In this document: positions 1 to 7,796 of the stretch, one piece after another | Numbering within the stretch: the stretch's first letter is position 1 | Layout of the letters: each line of letters starts with the position of its first letter | Assembly: GCA_045599325.1 (NCBI GenBank) | Contig: JAZRVT010000021.1 | Span: forward strand, 5,226 to 69,225 | Origin: Cacconaster sp045599325 | Lineage (GTDB): Bacteria; Bacteroidota; Bacteroidia; Bacteroidales; UBA932 | Direction: 5' to 3' | Length of the DNA stretch: 64,000 nucleotides | Program-made: the position numbers and the translations under genes | Notes under the pieces: model-generated | Seen by the model: only the letters and a program-made list of their open reading frames with translations | Told to the model about the DNA's origin: nothing | The model's database searches: none

Positions 1-831
1 CAGCTTGTGTCGAAAATCGATGCGGGCAGTGACATTATCGAAGACTTCGATTTCGGAATGACACTCGGCACTGCCTGGCGGATTGCAGAAGGCCACAGGC
101 TGAGCCTTGGCTACCTCCGGTTCATGAAGCGCCCTGAATACAGGAAACTGACCGGAATGCTGACCGTTGGTCCTTCCGAGAACCAGTACTATATCGGAAA
201 CCCGGAGCTCAGGCCATATCCGACAAACCGTCTGACACTCGCTTACTCGCTTGCCTGGAAAGCGCTCGAGATAAGGCCGTCCATCTCCTATGAATATATG
301 CCAGGCAAGTTCGAGCAGGTGCTCTATGTCCTCACCCCCGAACAGAGGAAGAAACTGGGCAGCGCTGCTGAAAACATCTCAGTCTATACCTGGATCAACT
401 CGGCCAGGCAGTGGGCCCATCACTATGTGCTGGAGGCCAGATGGAAAGGGGACTGGTTCAACGCCGATCTCACCGGAAAGATCAACCGCAACATCTTCGA
501 GTACCGCGACTCGGACCCTTCCAGAGCGCTGGACTGGAAAGTGGAGGGAGGCGCCTCATTCGGGCTCCCGCTGCAGTTCACCATCTCCGCACGGGCATCC
601 TACCAGAGCGAGCTGCGTACGGCGTATGCCCGCTATGACGACTATGTGAACGCCGCACTCAGGCTCACCAAGGCCTTCGCCCACGGCATCACTGTCTTTG
701 TCGAGGGGCGCGACCTCTTCGATGACGTTCTGGAAATTGAGACCCTTTCTGCGACCCGCGACTACAGCAGCACTGAAACCATCTACTATTACCGCAGAGC
801 CCTGGCAGCGGGGGTGAAATGGAGTTTCTGA
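1..831 (+). CDS. Outer-membrane beta-barrel protein, C-terminal part (5' end outside window)
   Basis: The reading frame is open from base 1, so the gene begins upstream; the first possible internal start (GTG at 7) is not meaningful. About 276 residues are visible. They look like the C-terminal half of an outer-membrane beta-barrel of the OMP_b-brl_3 / TonB-dependent receptor type. The motif GNPELRPYPTNRLTLAYS matches the 'GNPeLkPe.s..lelgY' signature of that family, alternating aromatic strands follow, and the protein ends in aromatic KWSF, the usual barrel C-terminus recognised by BAM. It would sit in the outer membrane. The NUDIX gene follows directly. The substrate cannot be told, because the plug and TonB box are not in the window. 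Confidence 0.8.
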   Translation, partial: QLVSKIDAGSDIIEDFDFGMTLGTAWRIAEGHRLSLGYLRFMKRPEYRKLTGMLTVGPSENQYYIGNPELRPYPTNRLTLAYSLAWKALEIRPSISYEYMPGKFEQVLYVLTPEQRKKLGSAAENISVYTWINSARQWAHHYVLEARWKGDWFNADLTGKINRNIFEYRDSDPSRALDWKVEGGASFGLPLQFTISARASYQSELRTAYARYDDYVNAALRLTKAFAHGITVFVEGRDLFDDVLEIETLSATRDYSSTETIYYYRRALAAGVKWSF

Positions 832-839
832 AAATGCTA

Positions 840-1247
840 ATGAAAAGTGGCGCTGTGAAGCAGATTGAAGTTGTGGCGGCTGTGATACGGCGGGGCGGGG
901 AGATCTTCGCTACGCAGCGCGGCTACGGCGATTTCAAGGACTGGTGGGAGTTTCCTGGCGGCAAGATAGAGGCCGGAGAGACACCGCAGCAGGCTCTCGT
1001 GCGCGAGATCCGCGAGGAGCTGGATGCCGGAATCAGGGTGGGGGACCTTGTCAGCACTGTCGAGTACGACTATCCCGCCTTCCATCTGAAGATGCACTGT
1101 TTCTGGTGTGAACTGGCCTCCCCGGCGCTCCACCTCAATGAGCACGAGGCATCGCGCTGGCTTGACAGGGACTCACTCTCCAGCGTGAAGTGGCTTCCCG
1201 CCGACGAAGAGATCCTGGGGGATGTCAGCAAGGCGCTTGAACAATGA
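840..1247 (+). CDS. mutT: NUDIX hydrolase, MutT-like (8-oxo-dGTP diphosphatase type)
   Basis: A small cytoplasmic NUDIX enzyme that probably cleans oxidised nucleotides (8-oxo-dGTP to 8-oxo-dGMP plus pyrophosphate). The Nudix box is complete: G-K-I-E-A-G-E followed by A-L-V-R-E-I-R-E-E-L, matching GX5EX7REUXEE and carrying the metal-binding REXXEE glutamates. The leading EFPGGKIEAGE and the C-terminal W-L-P-A-D stretch are typical of the (d)CTP/8-oxo-dGTP MutT subgroup. The start is uncertain: ATG at 819, 834 and 840 and GTG at 855 are all in frame. The family core begins near 'KQIEVVAAVI', so a late start is preferred; a start at 819 would overlap the upstream stop codon. Translation coupled to the barrel gene is likely. 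Confidence 0.88.
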   Translation: MKSGAVKQIEVVAAVIRRGGEIFATQRGYGDFKDWWEFPGGKIEAGETPQQALVREIREELDAGIRVGDLVSTVEYDYPAFHLKMHCFWCELASPALHLNEHEASRWLDRDSLSSVKWLPADEEILGDVSKALEQ

Positions 1248-1342
1248 TAGATCAGTCGTAGACTTCGTGGTCATTGAAGTATCCCTTTCGCCATAATCCT
1301 TCCGTGCTTCCGGTCGTATGGCCATAGAGATGAAACCTGACA

Positions 1343-1379
1343 GGCGTGATAATCACGCCGGCCGCAGCGGCATTTTTTT
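1343..1379 (+). terminator. Likely intrinsic terminator after mutT
   Basis: Two stacked hairpins are visible: GGCGTGAT-A-ATCACGCC at 1343-1359 (perfect) and GCCGC-A-GCGGC at 1361-1371, followed by A and seven T (1373-1379). The position, about 95 bases after the mutT stop and just before the next promoter, suits a terminator. Confidence 0.6.
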
Positions 1380-1400
1380 CACAAGGATGATTCATTTTTG

Positions 1401-1408
1401 TATATTTG
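1401..1408 (+). promoter_or_regulatory. -7 promoter element of the C69 peptidase gene
   Basis: TATATTTG matches the Bacteroidetes -7 consensus TAnnTTTG. It lies 20 bases before the ATG at 1429. No clear TTTG is seen at the -33 position; a T-rich run (1373-1379) lies there instead. Confidence 0.55.
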
Positions 1409-1428
1409 ACGAAAAATGCCCGTTTGCT

Positions 1429-3102
1429 ATGAAGAAAGTCCTTTTTTCAGCCTTATGCTTCCTTGCGGCCATCGTCCCTTCCTACAGGGTGCTGGCGTGC
1501 ACTAATGTTATTGTCACCAAAGGCGCTTCTGCCGATGGTTCTGTGATGGTCTCCTATGCTGTCGATTCCCATCAGCTTTATGGAGAGCTCTATTATCATC
1601 CGGCCGCAGACTGGCCTGCAGGCTCGATGCTTGACATCTACAACTGGGACTCAGGTTTCTACGGCGGGCAGATCCCGCAGGCCGCACACACTTATCAGAC
1701 GGTGGGCAATATGAACGAGCACCAGCTCATTATCTGTGAGACGACTTTCGGAGGACGCGAGGAACTCGCGAACCCTAATGCGGTCGCCGGCTACGGCACT
1801 CTCATATACGTCACTCTCCAGCGCGCAAAGAGCGCCCGCGAGGCAATAAAGGTCATTGACGGACTGCTGCAGAACTACGGCTATATGGACGAAGGGGAGA
1901 CTTTCTCCATCGCTGACAAGGATGAGTGCTGGATAATGGAGCTCGTCGGCAAGGGCGAGGGGAGGAAAGGCGGTGTATGGGTTGCCCGCAGGGTGCCTGA
2001 CGGCTGCATCTGTGTCCACGCGAACCAGAGCAGGATCACCACTTTCCCTCTTGACGACCCTGAGAACTGCCTCTATTCTCCGGACGTGATCAGTTTCGCA
2101 CGTGAAAAGGGCTGGTTCAGCGGCCGCGATGAGGAGTTCAGTTTCCGCGAGGCCTACTGCCCGCTTGCCTGGGACGGTCTCAGGGGCTGTGAGTCACGCA
2201 CCTGGGCTGCGTTGAGGCTGCTTTGCGGCAAAGGCTTCGATGCTGACAGATACTGCAGCTTCGCTATGGGGTTCGACCAGAATCCGGCCAGCTCGATGCC
2301 GCTGTTTGTGGAACCTGACCACAAGATCGGTCTCAAGGAGCTCGCTGACGTGATGAGGGACCATTATGAAGGCACGCCGATGGATATGAGGGACAATGTG
2401 GCCGCCGGACCTTTCAGGCTTCCTTACCGCTGGCGTCCGATCTCGTTTGAGGTTGACGGCAAGGACTATGAATTCGAGAGGCCGATAGCCACCCAGCAGA
2501 CAGGCTTCTGGTATATCTGCCAGAGCCGCAGCTGGCTTCCTGACGAAATCGGAGGGCTTTGCTGGTTCGGGGTGGACGATGCCGCTACCAGTGCGCTGAC
2601 TCCTTTCTATACGACGGTCAAATCTGTCCCTGAATGCTTTGCCGAAGGCAACGGCAATATGATGACATACAGCCCCACTTCAGCCTACTGGCTTTTCACC
2701 AAGGTGACCCATTTCGCATACCTGTTCTATGACAGGGTCGCGCCGGTCATACGGCAGCAGGCTGACCGGTATGAGAATGAGAACCTTGAACTCGTGAAAG
2801 AGGTGGATGCCAGAGCGCTGAAGATGCTGGAGTCGGGCAACGTCAACCAGGCAAAGGAGATGCTGACACGCTGGTGCGATGCCCGCTCAAGGTATCTCTT
2901 CGACTCCTGGACCTCCCTGGGAGAGTTCCTCCTCGTCAAGTATATGGACGGCAACGTCAAGCGGCAGAACGAAGACGGCTCATTCAAGGACAACGGTTCA
3001 GGCAGCGGAATCCCGGCAATGCCGGAATGGCCGAAGTACCGCGAGGAGTGGCTGCGCAGCGTTGTCAGGGATTACGGCAAGGCTGTCTGGGCCGGACTAT
3101 AG
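1429..3102 (+). CDS. C69-family dipeptidase (first of two), secreted
   Basis: A peptidase of family C69 (PepD/U34, an N-terminal nucleophile hydrolase) that cleaves dipeptides, probably in the periplasm. The reading frame extends upstream to 1318, but ATG 1429 is the credible start: MKKVLFSALCFLAAIVPSYRV is a signal peptide, and it is followed at once by A-C-T-N-V-I-V-T-K-G-A-S-A-D-G-S. Cys24 is the expected nucleophile exposed by processing, and 'DGSVMVSYAVDSH' continues the family signature. 'SRSWLPDEIGGLCWFGVDDA' near residue 370 is a second conserved stretch, also present in the paralogue at 32809. The length of 557 residues is normal. It has its own promoter at 1401-1408 and no operon partner downstream, since the susC regulatory region follows. 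Confidence 0.9.
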   Translation: MKKVLFSALCFLAAIVPSYRVLACTNVIVTKGASADGSVMVSYAVDSHQLYGELYYHPAADWPAGSMLDIYNWDSGFYGGQIPQAAHTYQTVGNMNEHQLIICETTFGGREELANPNAVAGYGTLIYVTLQRAKSAREAIKVIDGLLQNYGYMDEGETFSIADKDECWIMELVGKGEGRKGGVWVARRVPDGCICVHANQSRITTFPLDDPENCLYSPDVISFAREKGWFSGRDEEFSFREAYCPLAWDGLRGCESRTWAALRLLCGKGFDADRYCSFAMGFDQNPASSMPLFVEPDHKIGLKELADVMRDHYEGTPMDMRDNVAAGPFRLPYRWRPISFEVDGKDYEFERPIATQQTGFWYICQSRSWLPDEIGGLCWFGVDDAATSALTPFYTTVKSVPECFAEGNGNMMTYSPTSAYWLFTKVTHFAYLFYDRVAPVIRQQADRYENENLELVKEVDARALKMLESGNVNQAKEMLTRWCDARSRYLFDSWTSLGEFLLVKYMDGNVKRQNEDGSFKDNGSGSGIPAMPEWPKYREEWLRSVVRDYGKAVWAGL

Positions 3103-3115
3103 GTTTTTTAAAATG

Positions 3116-3151
3116 TTTCGTTTTACTACAAATTAGTTTCGTTTGCGAAAC
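3116..3151 (+). promoter_or_regulatory. Candidate DeoR-family operator upstream of susC
   Basis: Two TTTCGTTT copies in direct orientation lie 21 bases (two helical turns) apart, at 3116 and 3137. The second lies in a perfect palindrome GTTTCG-TTTG-CGAAAC (3136-3151), extended by T/A to CGAAACAT. The same TTTCGTTTTCG core occurs at the DeoR gene promoter (11611-11622). TTTCG half-sites are usual for DeoR-family repressors. The palindrome covers the expected -33 region of the promoter whose -7 is at 3161, which fits repression. Confidence 0.5.
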
Positions 3152-3160
3152 ATAAATATC

Positions 3161-3221
3161 TATATTTGATTAATATTCTTTTGTGGAAACGCAATTTTCT
3201 ATTGTTTTTTAGTTATATTTG
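3161..3221 (+). promoter_or_regulatory. susC promoter region with two -7 elements
   Basis: TATATTTG occurs twice, at 3161-3168 and 3214-3221. The first has TTTC 20 bases upstream (3137-3140), inside the candidate operator. The second is 42 bases before the susC ATG and has no clear -33. Either or both could serve; the leader before 3264 shows no other recognisable element. Confidence 0.5.
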
Positions 3222-3263
3222 CCATTATGAAATCTTATTAACTAACACAATAACCACTCAAAG

Positions 3264-6236
3264 ATGGAAAGAGCAATCAGGAAATGGGTTTCGTTCATTT
3301 GTGCTTTTGCATTCCTTCTGCCGGTCGTCCCGCTTTACGCGCAGACGATGACGGTGACAGGAACTGTGACTGACAATCAGAATGAGCCTCAGATAGGCGT
3401 TACTGTGCACAATGAGACCAGTGACGCTTACACAGTCACCGATCTTGACGGCAAATATAGCATTAAGGCCGCCAAGGGTGATGTATTGGCATTCTCATCA
3501 ATCGGTTTCGTTACCCAGAAGAAGAACGTTGATGTCAGCAATATTATTGACATCATTCTGGCTCCCGACGCCGAAATGCTTGAAGAAACAGTTGTTGTCG
3601 GATACGGAACAGCGAAGAAGATCAGTTCCGTAGTCGGTGCCTCTACAATCGTCAAATCAGACGCATTCACAAAAATCCCTACAGCAAGTGCAGGTGATGC
3701 TCTTCAGGGAAAAGTCGCCGGTCTTCAGATCTATACCAGTTCAGGAGAGCCTAGCGCTTCTGTTTCAATGCGTCTCAGGGGCGTCAACTCAATCAACGCC
3801 TCCACCACGCCTCTGTTCATTCTCGACGGGTCCCCGGTTGATGTTGCTATCTTCACCGCACTGAACCCGAACGACATTGAAAGCGTGACGGTTATGAAGG
3901 ATGCATCATCCACCGCTATCTACGGTTCACGTGCTGCGAACGGTGTCATTTACATCACAACAAAGAAAGGCGCCAGCGAAAAGCCTGTTGTGAGCGTGAG
4001 CGCGAACTACGGCATCTCCCAGCTCGCACAGTTCCCGATCGAGCTGATGAATGCCGAAGAGTGGTTCCAGTTCAGGGAACTTGCCGATCCGAGCCTTCTC
4101 AACAATGCCCAGTTCCAGGAATTGAAGGAGTTCAGGCTTAAGAACAATATCAGCACCGACTGGAGAAAGTGGATTCTCAACGAGAACGCTCCTACCAAGC
4201 AGGCTGATATGAGCATCTCCGGAAGAAGCCAGAGAAGTGACTACTATGTTTCTCTCGGAGCTTTCTTCCGTGATGGCATTATGCCGTATTCCGACATGGG
4301 CCGTTATTCACTCCGCTCAAACATCAATACAAAGGTGACTGACTGGTTCAAGTTCGGCATAAATCTCAACCTTACATATCAGACTCAGCACAATGCCGGC
4401 TATGCGACTACCAGCACTGGCTACTACAACCCTATGAACATCATCGCATGGGGACTTCCGTACGCCACTCCTTACGAAATCATAACTGACGCGAACGGCA
4501 ACTTCCAGGGCTATGGTCCTGAGCAGGACTATATCTCAGACCTCGGAATGAAGAACTACTTCACAATAATGGAGTACAGCCCGATGACAAAGCACACTGC
4601 AAGGATCAACGGCAACATGTATCAGGAAATCACTCCGTTCAAGGGTCTTGTCCTTCGTGCATCACAGGCTCTTGACGGATATGACTACAGATATACCGGC
4701 AAGACTGTCCCTACCGACAGGATCTCTGTCACTCCTATCACTGAGGAGTCTTTTGAAAGATTCTACCGTCTCACGTCTACAAATACGGCTGAATATAAAT
4801 TCACCATTGCCGAGGAGAACCATTTTGACTTCTTGCTCGGACACGAGTCGATTTTCTCTGACGACAATTATGTTTCAGCCTGGACGAACGGACAGACAGA
4901 TGAGCGTCTGACTGACATCAACCACGGTACTATTTCTGACATTCCGAGCTATTCTGATTCGAAGATTGCGTACAACTCTTTCTTCGCCCGTCTTTCCTAT
5001 GACTTTAATGACAGATATTTCCTTGATGCTACATTCCGCCGCGACGGTTCCTCCCTTTTCGGGGCGAACAACAAGTATGCAAACTTCTACTCAGTGGGAG
5101 CGATGTGGAATATCTTCAAGGAGAAGTTCATGCAGAGCGCAGGCTGGGTCAACAACCTTCAGCTGAAGGCTTCATATGGTACGATGGGAAACTCCGGGAT
5201 CAGCAACTACAGGGCGTTCGGACTTACCTCGACCGGCAACACCTATGACGGCGAGTCATCCTGGTATATAGCGTCACTCGGCAATCCGAACCTCACCTGG
5301 GAGACTCTTGAATCATTCAACGTTGGTCTGAACGGAACATTCTGGGACTGGTTCACCTTCAACGTCGAGTTCTATAACAAGGAAACCAAGGATATGCTGA
5401 TGTACATTCCGTACTCATTCATTTCAGGATTCTCCGGCGGTTGGGGAAATGTCGGTTCCATGCGTAACCGCGGTGTTGACGTAGAACTCAAGTTTGACAT
5501 CCTGAAGAAGAATGACATCTACCTCGGATTGAGTTTCAATATGAACTACAATAAGAACACCATCACTGAACTCTATGACGGACGTGATGAGTTCGTTGAC
5601 GGTGACACCGGACTGAAATATCAGGTCGGCAAGGCATACGGTGAATTCTATGTCGTAAGGTTCGCCGGTGTTGACCCTGCAAACGGAAAGTCTCTCTGGT
5701 ATGATGCCAACGGCAATATTACAGGCACCTATTCAGAAAGCGATGCGGTGTTTATCGGAAAGAACAGGTTCGCTCCGTGGTCAGGCGGCAGTACTCTCGA
5801 CTTCAGCTGGAAGGGACTCTCCTTCAATGCTTCAGTTGCAGGTGTCCTCGGCAAGTCAATGGAGAACTACGACCGTTACTTCATTGAGAGCCCGTCTTTC
5901 GCTGATGAGTCGAATATGACAAAGAGGATGCTGAACATCTGGACAACCCCCGGACAGATCACCGACATCCCTACAGACGCATCAAAGCACGACAGCCGTT
6001 ACATTGAGGATGCATCGTTCCTTCGTCTGAAGAATGTGCAGATCGCTTACAGTTTCCCGAAGAAATGGATGGAGAAGACCGGTTTCCTCGGCGGTGCCAA
6101 GATATATGTCGCAGGACGTAACCTCTTGACCCTTACCAAGTATACGGGATGGGACCCTGAAATTGACGCAATCACTGCAATGGGTAACTACCCTAATACA
6201 AAACAATATACTATCGGTGTGGAACTTAATTTCTAA
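3264..6236 (+). CDS. SusC/RagA-type TonB-dependent outer-membrane transporter
   Basis: The outer-membrane channel of a Sus-like glycan (or peptide) uptake system, 990 residues. In order: a signal peptide (1-26, ending PLYAQ); a carboxypeptidase-regulatory-like beta domain (about 29-105, 'VTGTVTDNQNEPQIGVTV'); the TonB-box-like EETVVVGYG (108-115); a plug domain (about 120-230, 'LRGVNSINASTTPLFILDG', 'DASSTAIYGSRAANGVIYITTKKG', both SusC signatures); then the 22-strand barrel ending in a phenylalanine (VELNF). SusD follows 17 bases later and the repeat lipoprotein after it, so the three genes form one operon. The operator upstream links it to the DeoR regulator at 10780. The amino-sugar operon next door suggests a GlcNAc- or MurNAc-containing substrate; this is inference from context, not from the protein. 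Confidence 0.93.
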   Translation: MERAIRKWVSFICAFAFLLPVVPLYAQTMTVTGTVTDNQNEPQIGVTVHNETSDAYTVTDLDGKYSIKAAKGDVLAFSSIGFVTQKKNVDVSNIIDIILAPDAEMLEETVVVGYGTAKKISSVVGASTIVKSDAFTKIPTASAGDALQGKVAGLQIYTSSGEPSASVSMRLRGVNSINASTTPLFILDGSPVDVAIFTALNPNDIESVTVMKDASSTAIYGSRAANGVIYITTKKGASEKPVVSVSANYGISQLAQFPIELMNAEEWFQFRELADPSLLNNAQFQELKEFRLKNNISTDWRKWILNENAPTKQADMSISGRSQRSDYYVSLGAFFRDGIMPYSDMGRYSLRSNINTKVTDWFKFGINLNLTYQTQHNAGYATTSTGYYNPMNIIAWGLPYATPYEIITDANGNFQGYGPEQDYISDLGMKNYFTIMEYSPMTKHTARINGNMYQEITPFKGLVLRASQALDGYDYRYTGKTVPTDRISVTPITEESFERFYRLTSTNTAEYKFTIAEENHFDFLLGHESIFSDDNYVSAWTNGQTDERLTDINHGTISDIPSYSDSKIAYNSFFARLSYDFNDRYFLDATFRRDGSSLFGANNKYANFYSVGAMWNIFKEKFMQSAGWVNNLQLKASYGTMGNSGISNYRAFGLTSTGNTYDGESSWYIASLGNPNLTWETLESFNVGLNGTFWDWFTFNVEFYNKETKDMLMYIPYSFISGFSGGWGNVGSMRNRGVDVELKFDILKKNDIYLGLSFNMNYNKNTITELYDGRDEFVDGDTGLKYQVGKAYGEFYVVRFAGVDPANGKSLWYDANGNITGTYSESDAVFIGKNRFAPWSGGSTLDFSWKGLSFNASVAGVLGKSMENYDRYFIESPSFADESNMTKRMLNIWTTPGQITDIPTDASKHDSRYIEDASFLRLKNVQIAYSFPKKWMEKTGFLGGAKIYVAGRNLLTLTKYTGWDPEIDAITAMGNYPNTKQYTIGVELNF

Positions 6237-6253
6237 TGGAGGAGGATTCGAAA

Positions 6254-7765
6254 ATGAAAAAGACAATATTCGGACTTATTGCAATGCTCATGCTGGTCTG
6301 CTCCTGCGACCTCAACATTGAGCCTACAAGTTCCATCTCCACTGAAAACGCACTTCAGACAGTGCAGGATGCGAAGAAATTCCGCCGCGACCTCTATCTT
6401 ACGATGAGGGACTATCTTGATTCGGGTTCACCGGTCTATCTGATGGAACTGATGGGCGACACCTTCCACGCTTCAATAACCTTCGGTAACCGCAACGGTG
6501 AGTACTACAAGTGGGAGATGCGCTCTACTTTCGGCAATGTCGAATCCCTGTGGCACTACAGCTACTACTGCGTGATGCTCGCCAACTTCCTGGAAGAGGG
6601 CATCCCTCAGATAGAGACAGCCGGTCTCAGCGACTCTGACAAGGCCACACTCAACACAATACTCGGAGAATGTGCTTTTGTCAAGGCCTATTCAATGTTC
6701 AAGCTTGCCGAACTCTTCTGCCAGAATTACAGCGCCTCCTCTGCTGCTGCCGCGTATGGCGTTATGCTCAGCAGCGAGACATTTGCTACACCTAGTGTCC
6801 AGGCCACTTATCCCGGCAGGTCATCTCTTGCTGAGACATACCAGTATATCGAAAGCAACCTCAGCAAAGCTGAATCATTGCTCGGTTCAGTGGCCGGCAA
6901 GGTGGGCTCTCCATATATAACTGCCGATGCTGTAAAGGCTCTCAAGGCAAGGGTGGCATTGAACAAGGGCGATTACCAGACAGCGGCCAGCACGGCGGCA
7001 TCTCTCGTCGACGGTGGCAATTATCCGCTTCTTGACAATGAGGATGACTTCAACAGTCTCTGGACAAACGACAGCGGCAAGGAGTGCATCGTTCAGTACT
7101 GGGCTGACTATCAGTCTGCACCGGCTTCCAACTGTTACGATTATGTCGCCCTTCAGTCAAATGGGACATATTCTCCTAACTACATTCCTGAGAAGTGGAT
7201 AGTGGAGGCCTATGACCAGAAGGATATCCGCTTCAAGTGCTGGTTCTTCAAGACTCCGGCCGTTTTCGGCAATATGTCGAGCACACTTTACCTTCTCAAC
7301 AAGTTCCCGGGCAATCCTGAACTTATGCCGGGCGTCAGCATCTCAACCTACATCAACAAGGTGAAACCGTTCCGCATTGCTGAGCAGTATCTTATCGCTG
7401 CCGAGGCATTTGCGGCCAATGGAAATGATTCTGAGGCCTGCAAGTATCTCAACAAGCTTCGCGCAAGCAGAATCCCGGGTTATGCTTCAAAGAGCTACAC
7501 TGGCGATGAGCTGATGCTGCAGATCAAGAGCGAACGTGCAAAGGAGCTTGTGGGTGAGGGTTTCAGGTTCAAGGACCTCAAGCGCTGGAATGAAGGTATG
7601 GCACGATCAGAGGCTCAGGACAGCCAGGTGGTAAACAACGCCGGCAGCCAGACCACTGAACTGATGACCAGGAGTGCTTCGGATCCGTTCTTCCTCTGGC
7701 CGATCCCTCAGTCAGAGATAGACTCCAACCCGCAGATCAGAAGCCAGCAGAATCCCGGATACTAG
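6254..7765 (+). CDS. SusD/RagB-type substrate-binding lipoprotein
   Basis: The surface lipoprotein lid of the SusC channel, 503 residues. The frame is open from 6236, but ATG 6254 gives a proper signal peptide (MKKTIFGLIAMLMLVCSC) with lipidation at Cys18, and GGAGGAGG (6238-6245) lies at Shine-Dalgarno distance, unusual for this phylum. Family signs are an N-terminal 'ALQTVQDAKKFRRDLYL', TPR-like helices in the middle ('AKSYMFKLAELF'-type), 'IKSERAKELVGEGFRFKDLKRW' near residue 430, and the diagnostic C-terminus 'FFLWPIPQSEIDSNP...QNPGY'. It is coupled to susC (17-base gap). Ligand is unknown; see the susC entry for the contextual guess. Confidence 0.93.
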   Translation: MKKTIFGLIAMLMLVCSCDLNIEPTSSISTENALQTVQDAKKFRRDLYLTMRDYLDSGSPVYLMELMGDTFHASITFGNRNGEYYKWEMRSTFGNVESLWHYSYYCVMLANFLEEGIPQIETAGLSDSDKATLNTILGECAFVKAYSMFKLAELFCQNYSASSAAAAYGVMLSSETFATPSVQATYPGRSSLAETYQYIESNLSKAESLLGSVAGKVGSPYITADAVKALKARVALNKGDYQTAASTAASLVDGGNYPLLDNEDDFNSLWTNDSGKECIVQYWADYQSAPASNCYDYVALQSNGTYSPNYIPEKWIVEAYDQKDIRFKCWFFKTPAVFGNMSSTLYLLNKFPGNPELMPGVSISTYINKVKPFRIAEQYLIAAEAFAANGNDSEACKYLNKLRASRIPGYASKSYTGDELMLQIKSERAKELVGEGFRFKDLKRWNEGMARSEAQDSQVVNNAGSQTTELMTRSASDPFFLWPIPQSEIDSNPQIRSQQNPGY

Positions 7766-7796
7766 CAGATATTAACGACAAAAAGACAATTGCGAT